DNA of 11,273 nucleotides. It comes from Chromera velia (taxonomy: Eukaryota; Sar; Chromeraceae). Position 1 is the first letter of the stretch. Every line of letters starts with the position of its first letter. A model generated the notes under the pieces. It saw only the letters and a program-made list of their open reading frames with translations. It did no database searches and was not told the DNA's origin. Below are positions 1 to 8,042 of this stretch, in pieces. The position numbers and the translations under genes were made by a program. The stretch covers positions 1 to 11,273 of the forward strand of contig JAHBMJ010003373.1 of NCBI GenBank assembly GCA_018398765.1. The letters run 5' to 3'.

Positions 1-548
1 AGTTTTTATGACATTCTGCCACATCAGCAATCTCTTGAATCTTGAATTTCTTCTTGAATCGAAGGTTTTTGAACACTGTCTTTGGATTAAGGACCAGATG
101 TTTCATCCTTTGCTTTGGGTATGTAAACAAAGAAGAACAACTCTGCACACAGGAAGCAAACCCATTGTTGAGATAATCGACCTTTAGGGTTTAGGGTCTA
201 CGATACCCTGGACATTAATTTGTGGGCCCTTTTCTGGGCCACGCCGCCGGAGCGCCGCGTATTGATGCCCGTCTACCGATACAGATGCAACATGCATGCG
301 ATGAAGATTGCATGCATACATCTGATCATTATATGCCGTCTCCACTGAGGTCTTTTTTTCACGCTCCTGTTATGATCTCTACTGTCAGTGAGAGAGGTCA
401 AGAAGAAAAATGAAAGTCCAAACCCCTATCTGGAAGACTTATCCGGCAGATCCCGAGCTTTAGAGCCCTAAAGGAGCCAATTTTTTTCTTTTGCGGCCGC
501 CCTGAAGCTGGGCAGGGGGGATTGCGGCTTCGCTGCCTATAAGCAACA
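1..548. other. Non-coding region upstream of the first gene
   Basis: I see no convincing gene here. The short frame at 222-413 starts at an ATG but is of low coding quality and has no recognisable product. The stretch holds a two-unit telomere-like tract at 183-197, a GC-rich patch near 230-265, and two TGCATGC-type motifs at 293-300 and 309-316, about 235-255 bases before the ATG at 549. A TATAAG string lies only about 10 bases before that ATG, too close to serve as a normal TATA box for it. The region presumably holds the promoter and leader of the 549-1457 gene. Confidence 0.5.
183..197 (+). repeat. Short interstitial telomere-like tract, (TTTAGGG)2
   Basis: Two perfect tandem TTTAGGG units are followed by a T. 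TTTAGGG is the telomere repeat of plants and of several algal and alveolate lineages. Two units can occur by chance, so this is only a weak lineage hint and does not show that a telomere is near. Confidence 0.5.
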
Positions 549-1457
549 ATGTGCACACTTCCTCCTTTGTTAATTGAGATCTGGAGGTCGATTCAAAAGG
601 AAGCAGAGGCTGTGTGGATAGACAGAGCACTTCTTGTGCAAGTGTTAGAAGAGAGAAATGAGAAGTTTGCTTGTAGGAAAGTGAAAGCGGGAGACTTTGT
701 GCCGTATGTCATTACAGGCACCACTGACGAGGGGACTTTCAGAGTGTGGGCAGGGTTGCAGAAAGCGGGCCCCCGAGATGGGGAGAAGAGGGCTTACACG
801 ATTGCTGAGCATCGCGTGTGGGGGATTCCCGGCCGACACAATTTTAAATTTCATTTCTCTGCAGAATGGGGGACAGATTGGGTAAAATGCATGAAGAGAG
901 AGACAGTCCGTCTCTATGTGGTGGATGTTGTTAAGACAGAGGAAGCAGGGTTGAAGGCAGAAACGGATTGGGCACTTGGATTGACAGCTGCTCTCTGGGG
1001 TGAGGGAATAGTGACCAAGGCACGGCCTCAGTTAAAGCATACGCCAGTGAAAGGATCTTTTTTCAGCAAGTTTCACAGCGGGGAGACAGAACTACACACA
1101 GTGGAAACCCTTCTTCGAGTCTGGGGTCCTGAATGGAGGGATCTCTTGATAGATGAGCAAGGTGTGTGGATGGGAGAGCTGAAACTCTTATGGTTGCACG
1201 TAAAAGCCTTGTGTTTTAAATGCGAAGGCCCCCTTAGAGTCTGCGGGGGAGTCCGGAGATGCAACAGAATGCTTCCTTCCGCTGAGACTGAACCTTCCAG
1301 GCCGGCTCATCGCCCTGTCACGCAGTGTGAAATCTGTCGTGCAAACCCCGCACACCCCCCTTGCTTTGGAGATGAGCGGTGCACCCAGGGAGAGAACAGA
1401 GAAATCAGACTTTGTGTCACAAATTGCAAGGAAAGAAAAGTTTCATGTCAATGTTAA
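549..1457 (+). CDS. Hypothetical 302-residue protein with a cysteine-rich C-terminus
   Basis: I do not recognise the family. An uninterrupted frame runs from ATG 549 to a TAA at 1455-1457. It splits into two parts. Residues 1-220 are a Trp-rich, mixed-charge, globular-looking region with 11 tryptophans, including similar WxxxW-type segments near 91-111 and 192-216. Residues 221-302 are packed with cysteine: C222, C225, C232, C238, C260, C263, C272, C278, C289, C293, C300 and C302. The CxxC pairs at 222/225 and 260/263 and the later CxxxC and CxC suggest one or more zinc-binding knuckles, or a disulfide-rich tail, but the spacing matches no zinc finger I can name. There is no signal peptide or membrane segment. 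Start choice: the first ATG of the open frame; an upstream exon cannot be excluded. Nearby genes give no clue. It could belong to a lineage-specific or transposon-derived family. The frame's length and amino-acid composition make it likely to be coding. Confidence 0.6.
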   Translation: MCTLPPLLIEIWRSIQKEAEAVWIDRALLVQVLEERNEKFACRKVKAGDFVPYVITGTTDEGTFRVWAGLQKAGPRDGEKRAYTIAEHRVWGIPGRHNFKFHFSAEWGTDWVKCMKRETVRLYVVDVVKTEEAGLKAETDWALGLTAALWGEGIVTKARPQLKHTPVKGSFFSKFHSGETELHTVETLLRVWGPEWRDLLIDEQGVWMGELKLLWLHVKALCFKCEGPLRVCGGVRRCNRMLPSAETEPSRPAHRPVTQCEICRANPAHPPCFGDERCTQGENREIRLCVTNCKERKVSCQC

Positions 1458-2150
1458 ATGACAGTAAATGATTTGAAAAGTAAATTTTCTTCAGGACTAG
1501 ATTTCTTTAAAGTTGAATGCATCTATAATTTATTTTTTATAAAAATGCACACAAATTAATGTCCAGGGTATGCGCGCATGTCGCGCGCGCACTTAACCGC
1601 GCGTGCGTGTCTGACATTGTCTGACAAAATCTCGGCGGCGTTGGAGTGTGCAAGGAGAAATCTTTGACAGATCGCTGCCTTCAACATCCTTCAACATCTC
1701 CAAGATTCGCTTTGACAGACTCAAAGAAGCCAGTGACTTCTCCAACTGTGTGCAGCTCTCAGCTTGCTTTGTGTGGATTGCTGGAACCAACCCGGTCTGC
1801 CACATTCGACAGTTTGCCGTCTCCACAGTAATGATATCTGTGCTTCATTTCTGTAGTAGTTTCACGAATGCAGTGGTTTTTGTCACCATTCTCTGAGTTC
1901 AAAGCATCTGACTTCTCTGTATCCTGGACGAGAGAAGTGCCTTGTAAGAGACGACTTCTTTCCTGCTTCGGATCCATCTTCTTAATGCTTTCAAGCTCTT
2001 TCCAAGCCAGTGTTTTCTAGTGAACGATAAAACTGGCACAGCGCGCCAAAAGGTGACCTGCTGACCTCTCTCACTAGTTCTACGTCACAATCTGTGTCTG
2101 TAGCTGACACTTTCGCTGTTTTTTGAACCCGATTTCGGAAGGACGTCGCG
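1458..2150. other. Intergenic stretch with ambiguous exon-like frames
   Basis: After an AT-rich 3' flank (1458-1560) comes a CpG-rich patch at 1565-1640, then a region that looks partly coding on both strands. On the plus strand the frame around 1648-1830 reads as an ordinary globular sequence, and a 10-base tandem (CTTCAACATC) occurs near 1679-1698. On the minus strand, open frames lie at 1593-1826, 1759-1977 (with an ATG) and 1991-2209. None begins and ends like a complete gene and none resembles a family I know. A spliced gene on either strand is possible, but I cannot support one. Confidence 0.35.
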
Positions 2151-2211
2151 ATGTCTGCCGTGGTTCTGGGCACTTGGAAGCTCCTCTCGAGCTCCGCCAG
2201 CTTGATCACAG
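2151..2211 (+). CDS. Putative first coding exon, ending at a strong splice donor
   Basis: An ATG at 2151 opens a 61-base frame encoding MSAVVLGTWKLLSSSASLIT plus one extra base. It ends at AG|GTGAGG, a near-consensus donor with GT at 2212-2213. The exon leaves phase 1. The large open frame downstream has no ATG at its beginning and has a TGA at 2652-2654. AG dinucleotides ending at 2673, 2691 and 2745 would all restore its frame without a stop. The intron would be roughly 460-535 bases, pyrimidine-rich around 2440-2500. All three acceptors have a weak adjacent pyrimidine tract, so the junction is uncertain. The peptide is short and hydrophobic-amphipathic and shows no known motif. Linking it to the large frame is an inference from phase and position only. 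Confidence 0.35.
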
Positions 2212-2756
2212 GTGAGGAAAAGTCTATTGATAGTTAGATGAAGAGGACCGGCAATTGGCCCCACGTCGCTTCATGTGCCTGCATCTATTCGCACCTGGTT
2301 TCGGAGCGCCTCTCTATGTGCCTTCTTCCCATCTGCCTCAAATTCTGAAAACTCACGTGCCAGTCTACCTCCACACGAAGCTGCACCTGGCGTGAATGCC
2401 TCCTCTGTGTGATTGTCTGGTTCGCTGTCTGTGTCAGCTTTTCTTCCCCGTGTCTACTTCTTCCTTCCTTTCTCCGCTTGCTGTCTCTATGTGTCTTCTG
2501 GGCACTAAAAGGAAAAACAAGACAAGTGTTCGTTCTCTCTGGTCTGGGCTTGTGGGTGCCATCTTACATGGACAACATGCATGTTCTACTTACCAGCATT
2601 TTTGATCCAGTAGAACTCAGAAAACGTGATTCTCTCCCCCTGCGTGTGAAGTGAAAGGTGTTAAGGAAACTAGGAAGGAAGGAAGACACAGCATCCGGAG
2701 GAAAACTGTCACGTTCTATATCTGTGCACGACTGGCTGAGTGCAGGAGCAACGCAA

Positions 2757-3778
2757 ATGAGGAAGCGGCTCCGCGACTTTCTGCAACCAGGATTCGCGGA
2801 GCTGTCGGTTAGAGATCGTCGTCGTTTGGTTGCAATTCAGAAGAGAGTTTCATCCCTCGTTCCCCTGTTGAATTTGTGTGTTTTGTGGTGTCGGCGTCGG
2901 GGGTCGGTACTGAAGGGTGTGGTGATGAGTGTGTCTGAAACACTACAGGAGGTTTCGGAGTTTCTGGACAGATTTCAGAGTAGTCGTCCGGCTACGGTCT
3001 ACTCGTCGTGTGGATTCACTGTGGCAGCTTCACAGCTGAAAGGCCCGTGGGCAAGCGCCTCAGATGGGGGGGCGCAGTATGACGATCGATTCAGTGATCA
3101 CTTGGATTATTTGATTCGGGAGTTGGATTTTGCGTGTCAATCCCTGAATACAGCGTTGAGCTTTCTGCAGTTGCAGACGCAGAGGGGGGGAGATCAGGAA
3201 CGGCGAGAGGGAGGGACAGAAGTTGAGATCCCCATATCCCCTGCTGCCCTTCTGCGTGCGTCGTCTCGTCTCCAAGAGATGCTAGGAAGGGGGGGGGATG
3301 TGTGTCTGTGTGCGGGGGTTCTTGTCGTTTGTCCTCTCTCGGACTGGATCAGAAGGGCAAGGGCAAAGCAGGGAGGAGGCCGGTGTTCCTCTTCTTCCCC
3401 AAAAGACCGCACAGCAGTTGAACCTCGTTGGAGATTTGCGTTTCCAGACGCACAGGTGACGTCCCTCCGCATCACGCAGTCCCTCTTCGATGCCGAGTTC
3501 CAGATCTGCATCGAGCCTTCACAGCAGCAGCAGCATCCTCTCTCAGGGGGTCCCGGGGGGGCTGGGGGAGGAAGGGAACTGTCTGGTGAGACGGGCAAAG
3601 GGTTTGTCGTCTTCCTCGACGACTCCAGTTCCTCTTCAGCAGAAGAGGAAGAGCATCTGATTCCACACCCCGAGGAGGATTTGAATCAGGAGACGACGTG
3701 GGGGGAGCTCCAAAGGGAAAGGGAAGGGGGGGGGATCGATATGTCCGCTGAAGCACAGTGGGTGCAGCAGGAAGGTGC

Positions 3779-3813
<35 letters not shown>

Positions 3814-5378
3814 CTGAGACCCCCTCGGACGTCGTCCATGAGGGCGATGAGGAGGCCTCAGGTCTCAGGTTTCATTCAGGAGATGAACATTTGGATGGAG
3901 GACACAAATTCAGGGGGCAGAACCAGCTAGGGGGATGGACTCGGTCACCTCCCGTCTCTCCTGTTCCTGTTGCTGTCCCAGAAGGCGAATGTGTGCATGG
4001 AGACGGAGAGGGAGGGCACCACCGAGAGGGGGGGGGGACATTTGATGAGTGGGCAGTTCCAGACAACACCGTTCAAAATGGTGTCTCTCACGTCCAAAGC
4101 CTCTCGTTCAACATTGCCACAGCTCTAGACTTCAGAATAGCCACAGCTTCTCAGTTGTCGCTGCGTCTACTTCCAAAGACTCAGGGACAGGAAAGGAGGA
4201 AACAGAGAGTCGGGAGTGATGGTCAGAAAAATAGGGGGAGTAATGAAAGAGGGCAGAGAAAAAATTTAGGTCCGAATTGTAGCAGTAGAGCAGAGAAGGA
4301 GGGAGGAGGGGAAGTTGGTGAGGGGTACACAACAGAGACTGACGAGGCTCCTGCTTGTACAGATCCTATGATCATCGTTTGGCCGGGGCCCTCTGCGTTC
4401 TCTTCTCGAGGGGGGAGGAAGGTGAGTGCCTTACAGAGGAACGACGTGGGTGTTTTTGGGTCTCGGGGTCCTGAGATGGCAGAGGGGTTTGATCAGGGGG
4501 AAGGGGAAGAGTTGTCTGAGCAGAGAAATGGGAGGGAGGCTGGAATGGGAGGAGGGGGTGAATCCCTAGAGAAGCAGAGGAGAAGCAGAGGAGGAGGAGT
4601 GTACAGTTCTGTCGAGGGTGTAAGAGAAGGGCAAGGGGGAAGGGTCGCGATGTCTGATTTTGAGATTGTCGACGAGAGAAAACCCCCTCAAGCAGGATTA
4701 CTTCAAAGCCCGCGGCGGGCTTCGTGCTTGGAGACATGGGGGGGGGACGGTGTCGGATTCGGGGGAGGAGACGGCGGTCCGAATTCGGATGGGGAGATTC
4801 GGTGGCTGTACGCATTTGTCATGGACAGCCCTCAGCTGGCTTTGTCCTGCTTTCTTCAGCAAGAGACGATTTCGGGAGAAGAAGGTGACGGGGAAACAGG
4901 AGAGGGGGTGAGAAAGACCCCTTCAGAGGCCCCGGCAGCAGACCGGCCGGGGCCCTCTTCTTCCCCCCATCAGTCCCCCCCCCCCGATCTGATTGACGCC
5001 TCTCCCTGTCGGGGCTCTAGGTCTCTCTTGTTCGGCAGGGACGGGGGGGAAGGGAGCCCCCTGACAGCACTTGATCTTGTTTACCTTGCCCGTTTGTGTT
5101 CGCTTGATGCTCACTTTGATTCTCCGGGGGGGGATGGGGGATGGGGGCTCAAGGGGGGTGACAGGGGAGGACATGAACGACTGCCACCGTCTGTCTCTCA
5201 TCATAGTATTGGGAGGGGCTCGGGTGTTCTCGGAGAGGGAGAAGCATCCTGGAGGGGACACCAACAGCATCGCCATGCAGGAGCTGCGCCCCCTCACGTA
5301 TCTGTGGACGATGAAACATTGCAGGCAGCACTTTGTGATATCGTGTGGACAGGCATCCCGCCTCTCTCGACCGATTGA
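2757..5378 (+). CDS. Large low-complexity acidic protein, about 873 residues or more, unknown function
   Basis: The open frame spans 2655-5378. The first in-frame ATG is at 2757 (873 residues), but coding may enter by splicing from 2151-2211 and start at 2674, 2692 or 2746. I recognise no domain. The first 140 residues look folded and helical, with a basic start (MRKRLRDFL), a heptad-like stretch and a cluster of Leu and Cys. Most of the rest is disordered: Gly, Glu, Ser and Arg runs, an 11-Gln tract, and an acidic Ser/Glu segment (DDSSSSSAEEEE). Ordered islands recur at about 3430-3520, 4095-4180, 4795-4865, 5065-5120 and at the very end. Many Gly codons come from G homopolymers of 6-8 bases, yet the frame stays open for 2.7 kb, which argues for real coding. 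A perfect donor core GTGAGT at 4422 and nearby AGs mean one or more introns inside this span are possible. No signal peptide or membrane segment is clear. Disorder with polyQ would suit a scaffold or regulator, but that is a guess. Confidence 0.5.
3780..3812 (+). repeat. (CAG)11 microsatellite coding for polyglutamine
   Basis: Eleven uninterrupted CAG codons lie in frame in the large protein, about residue 342 counted from ATG 2757. A shorter run of CAG lies at about 3521-3533. The purity of the repeat suggests recent slippage and possible length variation between strains. Confidence 0.9.
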
Positions 5379-6364
5379 TGCTTCTCAAGGCCAGAACTTT
5401 ATCTGTACGTTATTCAACTAGTAGAATGTGAAATTCGGGAGCTTAACGCTCCAACTGGAGTTAGGCATCCTCTAACTAACTAACTAACTAACTAACTTGA
5501 AACGAGTTTTCATTCAGTTTGAACTTCAAAGTTCCATTTTTTTATGGACCCGGTCGGGCTAAGGTGTTACAGGAAAATTCAATTTTTGTTGTTTGTTGTA
5601 ATCATTGATGAATGTACACAAAATGTCAGAAACTGTGGCACACAGACATTGCAATGCAAAAAATTGATTGCTCTTTCTAGATTTATTTTTTTTTTCTTTC
5701 TTTTTTCTGTATGCGATCAACGCAGAGATATCGATACCTACCCCTAGCGCTAAGACTGATCATTGATCAGCACCAATTAATAAAGGGGGGCATTGACTAA
5801 ACTTCTTTTCTAGTTTGTAGCCTGCTATTCTTCGATCCCTTCATTCTGATTCTTAGATCATTCTCTAGGTTAAATTTGCTGTTAGTATAATATAAAATCT
5901 CCGTCTACATCTCCGCAGAAAAAACTAACTGGGAAAAAAAGAATTGTCAATTAATGGCTAGTGTCAATGGAAGAACCTAGCTAGCTAGGAGAGAATAACA
6001 GGTTCACAACTGATCGATTTCTAGACTGATTTAAATTAACTGATTCTGAGTTACTCGCGTTCTCAATTAATCACTGAATGTTTTTATCAAACATGCAAGT
6101 AATGATGTTATGCAATCTAAGGCTTGAATTTATAGACAAAGATCTTAAAACACAAGAACTATCTTAAACATCAATGGTTCTTTTAACTTCAGGATGAGAG
6201 GCGGAGAGCCAAGCTGTTTATATGAGCCAAACTTGTCCTCCCATGCAACCTGGAAGGTTTTCACTCTGCTCAAGAGATTTCCCACCGGGCAGGTTGCCAC
6301 ACTCAGCCGTACTGCAGCCATCCCGACAGGAAGGAAAAGAAGGCCCCCCCGACGGATCCATCGC
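5379..6364. other. AT-rich non-coding gap between convergent genes
   Basis: I find no gene. The stretch separates the 3' end of the large plus-strand frame from the 3' end of the minus-strand LPMO remnant, so it should contain both 3' flanks. It holds a CTAA tandem repeat (5472-5495), a 15-base hairpin-like palindrome CTGATCA-T-TGATCAG (5756-5770) and a 14-base perfect palindrome (5976-5989). Minus-strand frames after 6365, such as 6145-6375, look like read-out beyond the LPMO stop. Confidence 0.55.
5472..5495. repeat. (CTAA)6 tandem repeat
   Basis: Six perfect CTAA units, about 95 bases beyond the stop of the large plus-strand frame. It is an ordinary microsatellite, with no sign of a function. 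Confidence 0.85.
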
Positions 6365-6487
6365 TCACTTTGCAAAGGCAGGGCTTCCTCTCAGAAGACG
6401 TCTCCCCCAAGATCCCCCCGAACTCTTCGACTCAGAAGAAGAAGAAGAAGAAGAAGAAGACGAATCAGAAGAGGCGAAAGAAGAAGT

Positions 6488-6589
6488 CCAAACAGACTCA
6501 GAGTTGCAGTACGCACTGGAGGCACCACAGAATCCCCACTTGGACCGACAATAGGAAGAGTCTCTGCAGGGATCCCCGGAGCACTGTCC
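6488..6589 (-). repeat. Hevein-like cysteine module, copy 2
   Basis: The translation has GQCSGDPCRDSSYC followed by RSKWGFCGASSAYCN and ESVW, with five Cys and the WGFCG core intact. The DNA is a direct duplication of copy 1: the 20-base block GTTGCAGTACGCACTGGAGG (plus strand) begins at 6503 and again at 6682. The 179-base offset is not a multiple of three, so the copies lie in different frames, consistent with an indel in the linker between them. A Ser-rich tail of about 40 residues follows and ends at a stop at 6365. Confidence 0.55.
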
Positions 6590-6663
6590 ACTTGATGCAG
6601 TAGTTGTAGTGCTGCTGCTGGTGAGGTCGTTGTCGTGGTGGCGGTGGAGGATGAACATGCGGA

Positions 6664-6768
6664 GGTCCAGATCGACTCAGCGTTGCAGTACGCACTGGAG
6701 GCGCCTCAGTAGCCCCACTCGGAGTGACGGAAGGAAGGATTGGCGCAGGGGTCGCCAAAGCACTGACC
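6664..6768 (-). repeat. Hevein-like cysteine module, copy 1 (carries a TGA)
   Basis: The translation reads GGQCFGDPC, then about 10 residues, WGY, a TGA stop at 6706-6708, then GASSAYCNAESIW. Copy 2 has WGFCGASSAYC at the same place, so TGA replaces a Cys codon and could arise by one base change. The WG-x-CG-x4-YC core resembles hevein/CBM18 chitin-binding domains, but the doubled Cys (CCS) of classic hevein is a single Cys in copy 2 and missing here, where the aligned residues are RHSEWG. The role would be anchoring to chitin; this is inferred from the core motif and the LPMO partner. Confidence 0.5.
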
Positions 6769-6906
6769 TCCCTCAGAGGGGGTGGTGGTAGTGGTAGTAG
6801 TGGTGGTGCTGCTGGTGGTGGTGGTAGTGGCGGGAGTAGCCGTAGAAGTGGTTGTGGTGATGATGCTGGTTGAGGAAGAAGAGGAAGAGGACGAAGAAGA
6901 GCTGCC

Positions 6907-7481
6907 ACCGCTAATGACGATGTCAGAACACATGTAGAGGCCCTCTCCAGCTACGTCATCTCTTTGCCAGCGGGTATAGATAGTGAGCCGTCAGGTCTGT
7001 CCGCAGGCATCTGGAGGTCCATGTAGTAGTATCCGTCCTCGACCGGGACGTGGTCCACATCTTCAAGAGGCTCCAGATCTGACCAGGACAGAGGACTGCT
7101 GGCAGCATCAAAGGAAGGCTTGGAGATGTAAAACTTCCAGAAGGGAGGGTTGTGGGGAGCTGTAGCTCGGAATCTGTACGTAGACGTCTCTCCTGCATGC
7201 AGCAAGCTCGTCTCGCTTTCATGCGGCGCTGGGAATGTCCATTCCTGCCTTTCTCGAGTCACCGCCTGAGCAAAGGTGACCATCTGTTACCGCGCAGCCT
7301 CCACTGTCTGCTGGTTGTTGAAGTCTATCGCATTTGCGGCGAATTGAATGAAGGGGTGCGTGCCAGAGGTGTCAAAAGCCTTTTGGGAAGCCTCGTTATC
7401 AAAGGAGTTATACCAGCCTCCGGAGGCCCCATCCTTATGACAGAAGCTCTGTCTTACTTTGGGGAAGACGGCATACCCGTG
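6907..7481 (-). other. LPMO catalytic domain remnant (AA10/chitin-binding type 4 style)
   Basis: The mature domain would begin at His codon 7479-7481. The second copper ligand His is codon 7152-7154, about 110 residues later. Between them lie SFCHKDGASGGWYNSF and a WTFPAP segment. After the second His come WKFYISKPSFDAASSPLSWS, matching the family pattern of aromatic-Y-[IV]-[ST]-K-P followed by a W/F-D and a Leu-rich loop. The C-terminal WQRDD...CSDI motif is typical of AA10-type enzymes. The size of about 190 residues fits the family's usual 170-200. AA15 or another related family cannot be excluded by eye. Confidence 0.75.
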
Positions 7482-7549
7482 AGCATCCGGGTGCTTGGAA
7501 GACAAAGGATGCATGAGGCAACACACAAAGCAACAGAAAGTCTTCGAAA

Positions 7550-8042
7550 CTGCAGTGTGTAGTGGGTCTCCTTCAGAGATGGCGGGGGATCAGCTGATCC
7601 CTATTGTTTCTGGATGTGAAGGTTAAAGTGGACGTTGAATTGGAGGTTGAAGTTTGCTGTGCTTTTTTTTTTTTAACACTATGTTTTACTGTATGGTCGT
7701 TTTGCTGTGCTTTTTGGACATGCAGTGTTTGTGTGACAAGAGGAAAGCGTACGTCAATTAAGAGTGTTGCTTTCTGGTGTTGCACGTGTTGCACGATGTT
7801 GCATGCATGCATCTTTCTTTGCATGTGTTGCATGTATATGCATGCATGTAAATTCGATCAGAGCCCAGGCAGCTATATATATATATATATATATAGATCT
7901 ATATACATGCACTATAGCTCTGCAGGATATATTAATATACTGCAGCTAAGATGCCAGAGCCCTCTTCGCGGGAGCAGATTGATTCTTTTCGGATCTGAGA
8001 AAAGGGGGTTGCAGAGCGACAAAGAGGTTTCAGGCACAGAAA
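7550..8042. promoter_or_regulatory. Divergent intergenic region with TGCATGCA cluster and TA microsatellite
   Basis: This gap separates the 5' end of the minus-strand LPMO remnant from the plus-strand ankyrin gene, so it should hold both promoters and possibly a 5' LPMO exon encoding the missing start Met. TGCATGCA motifs lie at 7800-7811 and 7839-7846 with partial GCATG copies between. A TA run is at 7874-7895 and an AT-rich near-palindrome flanked by CTGCAG sites at about 7920-7945. The plus-strand open frame through here is a by-product of these repeats. No TATA box or start site can be fixed by eye. Confidence 0.4.
7874..7895. repeat. (TA)11 microsatellite
   Basis: Eleven TA units, about 150 bases before the ankyrin gene ATG. 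It is likely length-variable and an easily melted AT tract in a presumed promoter. Confidence 0.85.

Larger units (their letters stand above)
6365..7549 (-). pseudogene. Broken secreted LPMO (AA10-like) with Ser/Thr linkers and two hevein-like modules
   Basis: Read on the minus strand, this encodes a copper-dependent lytic polysaccharide monooxygenase, an enzyme family that cleaves chitin or cellulose oxidatively outside the cell. A hydrophobic stretch (TFCCFVCCLM) is followed by DAHGYAVFP, where signal cleavage before H would expose the N-terminal copper-binding His. The second copper-brace His is in TAPHNPPFWKFYISKP, a hallmark AA10-type block. The fold closes with YTRWQRDD...YMCSDIVI. A Ser11 and Thr-rich linker then leads to cysteine module 1, a second linker, module 2 and a Ser-rich tail ending at a stop at 6365-6367. 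Breaks: in-frame TAA at 7287-7289; a frameshift near 6988, needed to reach YTRWQRDD; TGA at 6706-6708 where module 2 has Cys; and a frame change between the modules. A 42-base GT-AG segment (7249-7290) could remove the TAA as a micro-intron, but the frameshift region offers no splice sites. No clear start Met; the 5' end is placed after a CTGCAG acceptor-like site. Family call strong; loss of function likely, assuming the sequence is correct. Confidence 0.75.

Noticed and set aside
5071-5421. 116-residue plus-strand frame overlapping the end of the large gene
   Set aside because: It is an alternate frame of the G-rich coding sequence with no independent support.
6194-6603. Plus-strand Arg/Lys/Glu-rich frames opposite the LPMO tail
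   Set aside because: The basic and acidic runs are the antisense of Ser-repeat codons in the LPMO linkers and tail.
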